From contig JANYDI010000005.1 in assembly GCA_025363695.1 (NCBI GenBank), forward strand, positions 1 through 14,347: 14,347 nt of DNA. Direction: 5' to 3'. The notes under the pieces were generated by a model. The model worked only from the letters and a program-made list of their open reading frames with translations, ran no database searches and was not told the origin of the DNA. Shown piece by piece: positions 6,788-12,767 of this stretch; the stretch's first letter is position 1, and the number at the start of each line of letters is the position of its first letter. A program made the position numbers and the translations under genes. The DNA comes from Opitutia bacterium. GTDB taxonomy: Bacteria > Verrucomicrobiota > Verrucomicrobiia > Opitutales > JANYDI01.

Positions 6788-7244
6788 AAGATTGAACAGG
6801 GGACGGCAAATGGGCGCGCCCTCCTCGTTCTCTGCACACGGCCTCTATCAATATAGAGTGTACTGGATCAATCTCCACCCAACTGCTTACCTCAATAAAC
6901 TTCAATCTCCCGCACTCAGCCAACAATCTCGACACCCAGCCAGACGTCAGATTAGTGCAATCAATCAGATCAATCATCTCCAAATTAGGAAAACGCTCCA
7001 CCACGCTTTCACCAGTGGAGCGAATCTGACTGCATCTAGATAGCTTCAACCCTTTTATACCTGGCCAACAACCACTTCCTAACACTAAGACTCCACGCTC
7101 TCCCGTAAAATTCACCCCTAACGTTGTCTCGTCAGGAAGAGAACCTTCAACCGAATACTCCGAGTCGTTTACCCGTACCGCCCCGGCATTTCCAACCAAG
7201 CACAGTAATAATAACCAATAAGTAATTATTTTTTTGTTTTCCAT
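6771..7244 (-). CDS. short exported LRR-like protein, C-terminus run into acnA
   Basis: 157 residues. The signal peptide MENKKIITYWLLLLCLVGNA (cleavage near residue 22, NAGA) is nearly identical to those of the LRR genes at 8858 and 9540. About three degenerate cysteine-containing LRRs follow, for example WPGIKGLKLSRCSQI, FPNLEMIDLIDCTNLT and LKFIEVSSWVEIDP. The tail (ERGGRAHLPSPVQSFTRFP) does not resemble the CEI-type ends of its relatives and is read from intergenic sequence and the last 17 bp of acnA on the opposite strand. The original 3' end was therefore probably lost. A TTGACT box lies 29 bp before the ATG. Predicted location is periplasmic or extracellular. It may be a decaying family member. 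Confidence 0.65.
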   Translation of the reverse strand: MENKKIITYWLLLLCLVGNAGAVRVNDSEYSVEGSLPDETTLGVNFTGERGVLVLGSGCWPGIKGLKLSRCSQIRSTGESVVERFPNLEMIDLIDCTNLTSGWVSRLLAECGRLKFIEVSSWVEIDPVHSILIEAVCRERGGRAHLPSPVQSFTRFP

Positions 7245-7279
7245 GATTAATCAATCACCCATTCCCCTACAAAAGTCAA
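7245..7279 (-). promoter_or_regulatory. LRR-family promoter box upstream of the gene starting at 7244
   Basis: On the minus strand TTGACTTTTG (-35 = complement of 7274-7279) sits 29 nt before the ATG, the same spacing as in the other LRR genes. The -10 region is weak (ATTGAT at 18-bp spacing). Confidence 0.4.
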
Positions 7280-7301
7280 GAAAAAACTACAAAAAATCCC
7301 T

Positions 7302-7337
7302 AAAAAAACAAAAACCGCCGTAAAATAAATACGGCGG
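7302..7337 (-). terminator. intrinsic terminator of the F-box LRR gene
   Basis: On the minus strand CCGCCGTA and TACGGCGG (7337-7330 and 7322-7315) form a perfect 8-bp stem with a 7-nt loop. TTTTTGTTTTTTTA follows. It lies just past the stop at 7369, so it matches the displaced 3' reading frame, not the premature stop at 7572. Confidence 0.9.
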
Positions 7338-7368
7338 CCTTCTAGGAAGTTACGGAACCCAATTCCGT

Positions 7369-7571
7369 TTAATACCCGGTATTAAAATCCCACTCAGCGA
7401 TCTCATGAGATAGCTCACAGCCATAGGGAAGCCGCGGCCGGATGGCCTCTATCATTTCAGGGCTTATCAGGCTGCAATTATCCAAAGCAAGGGAACGCAA
7501 CTGGTGGCAATGCTCAGCTAGCGCCTCTAGGCTTTTATTACTCAACTTACTGAGCTTTATCAGGCTGCTCA
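7369..7571 (-). pseudogene. displaced C-terminal part of the F-box LRR gene (frameshifted)
   Basis: This stretch carries the natural end of the gene starting at 8858 but in another frame. The frame is open from 7665 and reads KLSNKSLEALAEHCHQLRSL, then DNCSLISPEMIEAI, then PYGCELSHEIAEWDFNTGY. That is the LRR pattern plus a cysteine-containing C-terminal cap like those ending CEI in the sister genes. A terminator follows within 40 bp. The upstream frame stops at 7572-7574 after a non-LRR tail. The two are related by a -1 shift, equal to loss of one base or gain of two. A separate gene from the ATG at 7665 is unlikely because its first ~30 residues only shadow the upstream gene. Confidence 0.75.
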
Positions 7572-8858
7572 TCAAAACCATGAGCGATAGCAAGCTCTCA
7601 GTGTCCTGAGACCAGGACAACCTTGAGCTATGGCAGCAATCCCAGCATCGCTCACCCGGTTGCATTGGCTCACGTCAAGATACTGCAAGCCAGGACAATT
7701 TTGGGCTATCGCGGCAAGCCCAACATCGGTCAGCTCAAAGCAATAGCTCACGTCAAGATACTGCAAGCCAGGACAACTTTGGGCTACTGCAGTAAGCCCA
7801 TCATCGCTGAGCCGACTGCAAAAGCTCACATCAAGACGTTGTAAACCAGGAAATAATTTAACGATTTCCTTGATATATAAATCGCCTGTGTGAGAGGATG
7901 AACTCAGCTTGAGATAGCGTAAAGCCGGATACGTATGATCTATCGCACCTATTTCTTCATTGACCATCTCACGGGATGTTCTTGTATCAAGATATTGTAA
8001 ATTAGGGCAATTTCTCGCTATCTGGGCAACCCCAGCAACGCTAATACGAGCATGTGTACCGATATAAAGATGCCGCAAATCAGGCCACTGCTGAGTCAGT
8101 TGAATGATTCTAGTCTCACTGATAGGCGTGCAGCCACCTAGGGCAAGATGCTGCAACTTAGGGCAATCTTGGGCAATAGCCTCAAGTCCTAACTGTTTCA
8201 CATTCTCGCAATCAGATAGGTCAAGATACCGCAATTCATGACAATTTTTAGCTATGGCGATCAGGCCGTCATTAGTCACAGAGTCAAGATCGTAGTCAGG
8301 CCTAAAACCATTGTACCCAGACATATCGAGAGTCTGCAATCCAGGACAATTTTCAGCTATGGCGATGAGCCCTTTATCGGTTAATCCATAACACCCCGAT
8401 ATATTAATGCGCTTCAGGTTTTTAGAAGCTAGATAACCAAGCGATTTGTCTGTTATCTTTTTGCAGCCAGACACATCAAGCGCCTCCAGATCCAGTGTTT
8501 CGCAGACGTTTTTTAGTAAATTTAACTGCTCAGCCGTAGGTTCTTCACGGGTATCTATCTTTAGATCTTTTAGGCTGGAATAATTTTGAAGGAACGCTAA
8601 GCCTTTCCATGACTTTAACGTAATAGCGCTCGCCAACGTCTTTAGCTGATTAAACGACCTATCTGCCAAATTCAGGCTATCCTTGTCCTGTTTATCCAGA
8701 TAACTGCGGATAGGGTGCATGATCTCTACCGGCATGGCACTCAAACTCAGCGCTTCGCTTTGATTTATAAGTGCTTGCTCATCTTCCTGAACAGCCACGG
8801 CATTGCCTGCTAGGCATAATAACGAAACACAATAAGTAATTATCCTTGTAGAATTCAT
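7572..8858 (-). CDS. exported F-box/LRR protein, C-terminus truncated by frameshift
   Basis: 428 residues. Signal peptide 1-22 (MNSTRIITYCVSLLCLAGNA). Residues 38-84 (LSAMPVEIMHPIRSYLDKQD, then DSLNLADRSFNQLKTLA, ending LKSW) fit the eukaryotic F-box pattern LPxEIxxxIxxYLxxxDxxxLxxxxxxFNxLxxxxxxWxxL. Residues 120-420 are about a dozen 26-residue cysteine-containing LRRs of the AMN1/FBXL type (CPGLQYLDVSYCFELTDVGL). F-box proteins recruit substrates to host SCF ubiquitin ligases; bacterial examples are the Ralstonia GALA proteins and Legionella AnkB/LegU1. Here a Sec signal precedes the F-box, so host delivery would need a further route. Nearly identical 78-bp DNA repeats lie in the last LRRs. 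The end RTLRACYRSWF departs from the LRR pattern, and the true C-terminus follows in another frame (7369-7571). The TTGACT box is 29 bp upstream. Confidence 0.85.
   Translation of the reverse strand: MNSTRIITYCVSLLCLAGNAVAVQEDEQALINQSEALSLSAMPVEIMHPIRSYLDKQDKDSLNLADRSFNQLKTLASAITLKSWKGLAFLQNYSSLKDLKIDTREEPTAEQLNLLKNVCETLDLEALDVSGCKKITDKSLGYLASKNLKRINISGCYGLTDKGLIAIAENCPGLQTLDMSGYNGFRPDYDLDSVTNDGLIAIAKNCHELRYLDLSDCENVKQLGLEAIAQDCPKLQHLALGGCTPISETRIIQLTQQWPDLRHLYIGTHARISVAGVAQIARNCPNLQYLDTRTSREMVNEEIGAIDHTYPALRYLKLSSSSHTGDLYIKEIVKLFPGLQRLDVSFCSRLSDDGLTAVAQSCPGLQYLDVSYCFELTDVGLAAIAQNCPGLQYLDVSQCNRVSDAGIAAIAQGCPGLRTLRACYRSWF
7668..7864 (-). repeat. 78-bp tandem coding repeats in the LRR region
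   Basis: A segment of about 41 bp beginning GCTCACGTCAAGATACTGCA on the plus strand occurs at 7668 and 7746 with about one mismatch. A more diverged copy begins at 7824. The period is exactly 78 bp, one 26-residue LRR, which indicates recent repeat duplication. Confidence 0.85.
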
Positions 8859-8893
8859 GGAAAATAACCTATTGATATATTTAAGAAAGTCAA
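8859..8893 (-). promoter_or_regulatory. LRR-family promoter box upstream of the gene starting at 8858
   Basis: On the minus strand TTGACTTTCTT (-35 = complement of 8888-8893) precedes the ATG by 29 nt. The -10 match is weak (GGTTAT). The spacing is the same as at 7244. Confidence 0.4.
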
Positions 8894-8903
8894 TAAAAAA
8901 TAA

Positions 8904-8949
8904 AAACCCCTGAAAATAAAGGCCGCCGCAATGAAAAAATACGGCGGCC
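8904..8949 (-). terminator. intrinsic terminator of the LRR gene ending at 8965
   Basis: On the minus strand GGCCGCCG (8949-8942) pairs with CGGCGGCC (8928-8921) across a 13-nt loop, followed by TTTATTTTC and more T-rich sequence. The stem start GGCCGCCGTATTT is shared with the terminator at 7302-7337, indicating common origin. Confidence 0.85.
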
Positions 8950-8964
8950 CTATGGGAAACCCCC

Positions 8965-9540
8965 TTAGGGCAAAAACTCCTCTAGGATGATTTCGCACGC
9001 TGGACGACTGAGCCGTACGGCTGCGATCCCTGCCGGGGTCACGCCTTCGCAACCGTACAAATAAAGCTCTTGCAACAAGGGACAAGCTGTCGCGATGGCG
9101 TTTATTCCAGCATCCGTCACGGAGAGGCAAGTACCCACGTTAAGGCGCGTGAGCGCAGGACAATGCTGCGCTAGCGCTTGAAGTACCGTGTCGGTCACGG
9201 CTTCGCAATTCCACACATAGAGCTCTCGTAGTTCAGGGCAGCTCTGAGCCAGCGTCATCAGTGCTGCAGCGTCCAGTCCAAAGCATTGGACCAAGTCGAG
9301 CACTTCCAACCTTGGAAAAACGGGTGCCAATAAGGTTAAATCCTGAGCATCCAGCCCTCCTAAAAAACTCAACTGCAAGTGCCTAGGAAAATGACTCAGA
9401 AACGCAAGATTTTCTTTGCTCCTTATAAGAGCGGCAGGGGAAGCCTCTCGAAGAGCCTCCGTCATGAAAGGACTGGCCACAACATTTGCTGCCAGGCACA
9501 GAAGGGATAGCCAATAAGTAAGTATTCTTTTATTCTTCAC
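8965..9540 (-). CDS. exported LRR protein with F-box-like N-terminal segment
   Basis: 191 residues from the GTG at 9538-9540. I chose this start over the in-frame TTG at 9576 because it puts MKNKRILTYWLSLLCLAANV first, matching the signal peptides of the sister genes, and because the TTG is part of the TTGACT promoter box. After the signal (1-23), residues 50-77 (FPRHLQLSFLGGLDAQDLTLLAPV) resemble half of an F-box running straight into about four 26-residue cysteine-type LRRs (75-175), for example CPALTRLNVGTCLSVTDAG. The C-terminal cap is RPACEIILEEFLP. It is followed by a clear terminator. It is presumably a periplasmic or secreted binding protein; partner unknown. The F-box resemblance is partial and could be chance. 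Confidence 0.82.
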   Translation of the reverse strand: MKNKRILTYWLSLLCLAANVVASPFMTEALREASPAALIRSKENLAFLSHFPRHLQLSFLGGLDAQDLTLLAPVFPRLEVLDLVQCFGLDAAALMTLAQSCPELRELYVWNCEAVTDTVLQALAQHCPALTRLNVGTCLSVTDAGINAIATACPLLQELYLYGCEGVTPAGIAAVRLSRPACEIILEEFLP

Positions 9541-9576
9541 AGTAGATATCCCATGGATGCATTCAGAAAAAGTCAA
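9541..9576 (-). promoter_or_regulatory. LRR-family promoter box upstream of the gene starting at 9540
   Basis: On the minus strand TTGACTTTTTC (-35 = complement of 9571-9576) lies 30 nt before the GTG. A possible -10 is GGATAT, at a longer-than-ideal 19 bp. The box is conserved in three LRR genes. Confidence 0.4.
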
Positions 9577-9602
9577 TAAAATAAATCTGTCTTTTAAGGC
9601 AG
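9577..9602 (-). terminator. weak intrinsic terminator of the LRR gene ending at 9607
   Basis: On the minus strand CTGCCTT-AA-AAGACAG (9602-9587) forms a 7-bp stem with one C-A mismatch, followed by ATTTATTTTA. It lies a few bases after the stop codon. Position and T tract fit; the stem is weak. Confidence 0.4.
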
Positions 9603-9606
9603 CTTC

Positions 9607-10152
9607 TTAGCGAGCTATCTCACACTCTGGATACTTCTTCTGGATCCAATTGGGCAAGGTATCGCTTATATACTGGCATTTAACGAGATTGATTTTCTTC
9701 AAGCCAGGGCACTTCTCAGCAATCGCCAGCAACCCATAGTCGGTCACATTCGTGCAAAAAGCCACATTGAGATCCATCAAGCCAGGGCACCCCTTAGCGA
9801 TGGCTAGCAACCCGGAATCGGTCACATTCGCGCAACCCCGTATATCCAGCTGCTGCAGGCCAGGACACTGCTGTGCCACCGCTGTGACGCCGACATCGCT
9901 CACGGCGTTGCACCCAGAAATATCAAGCTCCAGCAAGTTTGGATAATGCCGTGTGATCGCTATCAGATCAGCATCCATCAGGCTCGAGACATTCGACAAA
10001 TCCAGTTTTAAAAACGGCTCCAAGTTTCCTTGTTTCGTTAGGATGAGCTCCTTGGGCTCTCCTTCAGAAAACGTATCTGCTCCAGCCATGACAGGGTCCA
10101 GCAGGCACACGCTAACGACCAGTAAATAGAGGGCTTTTATGTTATGGGCCAT
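9607..10152 (-). CDS. exported cysteine-type LRR protein
   Basis: 181 residues. The signal peptide MAHNIKALYLLVVSVCLLDP (cleavage near 23, VMA) is unlike that of the other three LRR genes. Residues 46-175 are five LRRs of 26 residues with the consensus CPGLxxLDIxGCxxVTDxGLLAIAxx, so the gene is almost pure LRR. It ends YPECEIAR, the same type of cap as the sister gene ending CEIILEEFLP. No F-box is seen. It diverges from the PRPP synthetase gene across 100 bp. TTGACA-17 bp-TAGACA precedes the ATG by 28 bp. Predicted to be exported by Sec; ligand unknown. The long intact repeat pattern makes it the best-preserved small member. Confidence 0.87.
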   Translation of the reverse strand: MAHNIKALYLLVVSVCLLDPVMAGADTFSEGEPKELILTKQGNLEPFLKLDLSNVSSLMDADLIAITRHYPNLLELDISGCNAVSDVGVTAVAQQCPGLQQLDIRGCANVTDSGLLAIAKGCPGLMDLNVAFCTNVTDYGLLAIAEKCPGLKKINLVKCQYISDTLPNWIQKKYPECEIAR

Positions 10153-10157
10153 CCTCT

Positions 10158-10186
10158 TGTCTATTCTTTTGGCAATATATTGTCAA
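10158..10186 (-). promoter_or_regulatory. promoter of the LRR gene starting at 10152
   Basis: On the minus strand TTGACA (10186-10181) and TAGACA (10163-10158) are separated by 17 bp. The -10 ends 5 nt before the ATG, so the transcript would be leaderless or nearly so. Confidence 0.45.
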
Positions 10187-10214
10187 GAAAGAATCAAGCG
10201 CCCCAATAAAACCC

Positions 10215-10243
10215 TTGCCTTTAGCCTTTTTTGACAATAAATA
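10215..10243 (+). promoter_or_regulatory. possible promoter of the PRPP synthetase gene
   Basis: TTGCCT (10215-10220) and TAAATA (10238-10243) are 17 bp apart, 9 bp before the ATG. A better -35, TTGACA (10231-10236), lies too close to the ATG to serve a normal leader. The two options cannot be separated by eye. Confidence 0.3.
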
Positions 10244-10252
10244 ACCCTGAGT

Positions 10253-11152
10253 ATGCTCATCCTGAGTCCTAGAGGCCCGATTGCAGCGGCCCTCGCCCAT
10301 AGGCTTCAAGTCCCCTACCTTCACGGCCATACCGAACGCTTTTCGGATGGTCAGCTGCAGGTCCATTGTGATGCTGACGTTAAAGGTCAGCGCGTGGCCT
10401 GCCTCGTTCAATCGGACGGGAACAACGCTAACGAGCTGCTGCTGGAAGCCTTTTTGTGGGTACGCTTCCTTAGGCGACAAAACGCCAAACAGGTATTCCT
10501 GCTGCTGCCGTATTTTGCCTACAGCCGGCAAGACGCCCAGGATGGCAGCTTGGCCGACATGGCTTTCTTACTACAAATCGCCAGACCGGATGCGCTGATA
10601 TGCCTGGACCCACACAGCGAAACCCTGGCAAGCTATTTTTCAGAACTACCCGTTTACGCCCTAGAGGCCACAGCGCTTTGGACCCACTGCCTTGTCCAGC
10701 GCGGGCTAAGGAACGTCACGCTCGTAGCCCCGGACATCGGTGCGCACAGACGCGTAAAGGCTCTAGCAGCTCAATTAACAGCCCAAGGCATCGCCTGCCC
10801 CTGTATTTTTATGGACAAACAGCGTGATTCCAAGGGCAACATCACTGCCAGGATACTTGAGGAATCCCTAAAGGGCCACAGCGCCTTCATCATCGATGAT
10901 TTATGCAGTAGCGGCGCGACACTCCTGGCAGCAGCTCAGCTGCTCCAAGAGAAGGGGATTCAACACCTAGAAGCCTGTATCACCCATATGCCGCCTCAGG
11001 CCCTAAAAAATTTACACAAAAACCCCTTAAAGGCCGTGTGGACAACGAATTCCATCGTGCAAACGGAGTCGGCGAGTTCCCTACCCAATGAAGTTAAGAT
11101 TATCGACGCTACGGCCGTGTTTGCGGCCGGGATGCAGGGGGTTTTTGCGTAA
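10253..11152 (+). CDS. ribose-phosphate pyrophosphokinase (PRPP synthetase), divergent
   Basis: Cytoplasmic enzyme family that makes phosphoribosyl pyrophosphate from ribose 5-phosphate and ATP for nucleotide, His and Trp synthesis. At 299 residues it is a little short of the usual ~315. Visible landmarks are ERFSDGQLQV (28-37), PYFAYSRQD (86-94; classical PYARQD), CLDPHSETLASYF with the catalytic-site His121, APDIGAHRR (159-167), MDKQRDSKGN with the loop residues Lys189 and Arg191, and the PRPP loop IIDDLCSSGATLL (213-225; classical VDDxxDTGGT). The departures, notably LCSSG for the usual IDTGG and PHSET for LHAGQ, show a divergent branch, perhaps a second copy with altered regulation. It stands alone between a divergent LRR gene and the kinase-like pair. 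I am sure of the superfamily and fairly sure of the activity. Confidence 0.85.
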   Translation: MLILSPRGPIAAALAHRLQVPYLHGHTERFSDGQLQVHCDADVKGQRVACLVQSDGNNANELLLEAFLWVRFLRRQNAKQVFLLLPYFAYSRQDAQDGSLADMAFLLQIARPDALICLDPHSETLASYFSELPVYALEATALWTHCLVQRGLRNVTLVAPDIGAHRRVKALAAQLTAQGIACPCIFMDKQRDSKGNITARILEESLKGHSAFIIDDLCSSGATLLAAAQLLQEKGIQHLEACITHMPPQALKNLHKNPLKAVWTTNSIVQTESASSLPNEVKIIDATAVFAAGMQGVFA

Positions 11153-11159
11153 GAAAAAA

Positions 11160-11199
11160 GGCTTAAGAAATTTGCTGGGGTGTCGATTTTTGGATTGGC
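11160..11199 (+). promoter_or_regulatory. duplicated upstream element of kinase-like gene 1
   Basis: GGCTTAAG (11160-11167) and GTCGATTTTT (11182-11191) precede the ATG. The same blocks in the same order precede the paralogue at 12768. It may hold the promoter, but no convincing -35/-10 pair is seen. Confidence 0.5.
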
Positions 11200-12735
11200 A
11201 TGAAAGTCGATCCCGCACACGTAAAGGCGGCTCTTGGGAAATTCGAAGCCCGTGTAGGTGTCTTTTTGGGCCGCACGGTCAAGGTGTTAACAGGCGGCGT
11301 ACCGCTGCGAGCAAGAGGGCCTAGGGGCTCCTCGCTGAGCACTGCTATTTCCGAAAGAAAAGTTAATCAAGCATCTATTGTTGAAACACTTAATTCAAAG
11401 GAAGACCTCAAGGCATTTACTCAGGATGTGATTCTTGTTTTTAACAAACTTGAGAAGCTCATTCAAAAGAGAGGCCTTCAGGAAAATGTAGCCGAACTTG
11501 AAGAGATGAACACGGCTATCAAGGGCCTCCAGGCAGCATTAGAAAACGAAGATGTGTCCCGTCTCACCCAGCCTTTAGAAGACCTCAACAAGTCCTTACG
11601 TAAGCTCAAGGATAGCCTCAAGTCTACAAAGACTACCAAGTCTTTTAAAGATCAAGGTGCTAAAAAGGGCGTTACGGCAGGCTATGTGAGCACTAAAAAA
11701 TCAAAAAAATCAAAGAAATTAGAGACTTACATACTCAAAAAAACCCTTAACAGCGTGATTGCGGGAACAGAAGAAGTTGCCAGAAAGATCGACGATGACA
11801 AAAACTCCAATCGCAGAGAGTTTTTACTGGGAGACGTGTGGGGCCTTATTCTCCCAAACAGAAGTCCTAAGGTCAATATCGTCTTGGAGAAAGGTAATTT
11901 TGTCCAGCAGTTAAGGTCTCGATCCTCAAAATACCTCTACGTCACTTCGAAATTTTTTAAAGACTTTCAACCCCTTAAATTTTTTGCGAGCAATGGGGGA
12001 CTCGATCAGGTGCACGGCATTGAAGACATCATTGCTGCATGCATACTTATGGGGGATGAAGACTTTCACATGGAAAACGTGGGTACCATCCCCGATGGCA
12101 AAGGCGGCTTCATCGCCGTTAAAATTGACCACGGCAAATCGGGTTTATTGCTGTTTGATAACCCTGAAAACCTACGAGAGGGATTGGTCAAGATACTCAA
12201 AGACCGTGGCTATGTAGGCATAAAAAATGGCAAGCCCTATTTTGAGGTGCCAATAGACCAAGAAAAGCTCCGTGCCGCTCTTGAAAAGATGTCGAAAGCC
12301 AATACCGAAGAGATGTCCAAGGCCATTGGAAGAAATACTCAAAAACTGCTCGATGCCGGTTTTCAACTTTCCCCAAAAGACCTTCTAGCTGAATCCCTGC
12401 ACACCTTTTGGCTCAATCGTCCTGTAGACCCTCCAGAAACGCGTGCCGCTCTCGTAGCGATTAGAGACGCCATCGAATCTGGAGACCTGAATGCACTCGA
12501 TGCCATCAAAAGCGCTCACTCAGCAGCAGATCCAGACGTCCTTGCCTTTGTCGACACCCTCATCGCCCACCGAGACGCCTTCAACAACGCCAAAACCGAT
12601 GAGCAAAAAATCCAATTCGTGGGTGATTTTTACAAAGAAAAATTTGATAAAAATATCGAGGTCATAAAGGGCTTTGTAAAATTTTTGGAAACCCAAGACC
12701 TCTTGACCGGCAAGCCCTTAGAAAATACGGCTTAA
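11200..12735 (+). CDS. kinase-like (PI3/4K- or HipA-like fold) putative effector, copy 1
   Basis: 511 residues. It starts MKVDPAHVKAALGK with GRTVKVLTGGVP at 24-35. Residues ~60-145 are helical and Lys/Glu/Leu-rich. The catalytic-like part carries NRREFLLGDVW (204-214), YVTSKFFKDFQPL (247-259), GIEDIIAACILMGDEDFHME (273-292) with N293, and VKIDHGKSG (307-315). The order GDxDxHxxN then KIDHG mirrors the catalytic H/D-x-x-N and metal-binding D-[FH]-G of PI3/PI4-kinase- and HipA-like enzymes. The C-terminal ~150 residues are helical and nearly identical to those of copy 2. There is no signal peptide or membrane segment, as for translocated effectors. The YIAKP segment of copy 2, a candidate nucleotide-binding Lys, is here a Lys-rich GYVSTKKSKKSKK, so activity may differ. 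Substrate unknown. Confidence 0.7.
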   Translation: MKVDPAHVKAALGKFEARVGVFLGRTVKVLTGGVPLRARGPRGSSLSTAISERKVNQASIVETLNSKEDLKAFTQDVILVFNKLEKLIQKRGLQENVAELEEMNTAIKGLQAALENEDVSRLTQPLEDLNKSLRKLKDSLKSTKTTKSFKDQGAKKGVTAGYVSTKKSKKSKKLETYILKKTLNSVIAGTEEVARKIDDDKNSNRREFLLGDVWGLILPNRSPKVNIVLEKGNFVQQLRSRSSKYLYVTSKFFKDFQPLKFFASNGGLDQVHGIEDIIAACILMGDEDFHMENVGTIPDGKGGFIAVKIDHGKSGLLLFDNPENLREGLVKILKDRGYVGIKNGKPYFEVPIDQEKLRAALEKMSKANTEEMSKAIGRNTQKLLDAGFQLSPKDLLAESLHTFWLNRPVDPPETRAALVAIRDAIESGDLNALDAIKSAHSAADPDVLAFVDTLIAHRDAFNNAKTDEQKIQFVGDFYKEKFDKNIEVIKGFVKFLETQDLLTGKPLENTA

Positions 12736-12767
12736 GCGCCCTGCTTTTGCGTCGATTTTAGCTGGGT
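12729..12767 (+). promoter_or_regulatory. duplicated upstream element of kinase-like gene 2
   Basis: GGCTTAAG (12729-12736, overlapping the stop of copy 1) and GTCGATTTT (12751-12759) repeat the layout upstream of copy 1. The 32-bp gap between the genes also allows a single transcript. Confidence 0.5.

Noticed and set aside
7665..7864. Regular 78-bp repeats as a CRISPR array
   Set aside because: They are in-frame LRR codons with a 26-residue period; there are no short repeats with unique spacers and no cas genes.
7180..9540. LLCLAxN in the signal peptides as a lipoprotein lipobox
   Set aside because: The residues before Cys (SLL or LLL) do not fit [LVI][ASTVI][GAS]C; an ordinary cleavage site after AxA-like residues fits better.
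9541..9576. TTG at 9576 as the start of the LRR gene
   Set aside because: It is part of the conserved TTGACT box; the GTG at 9540 aligns the signal peptide with the sister genes.
10142..10531. 129-codon minus-strand frame overlapping the PRPP synthetase gene
   Set aside because: Antisense shadow of a well-supported gene; no motif.
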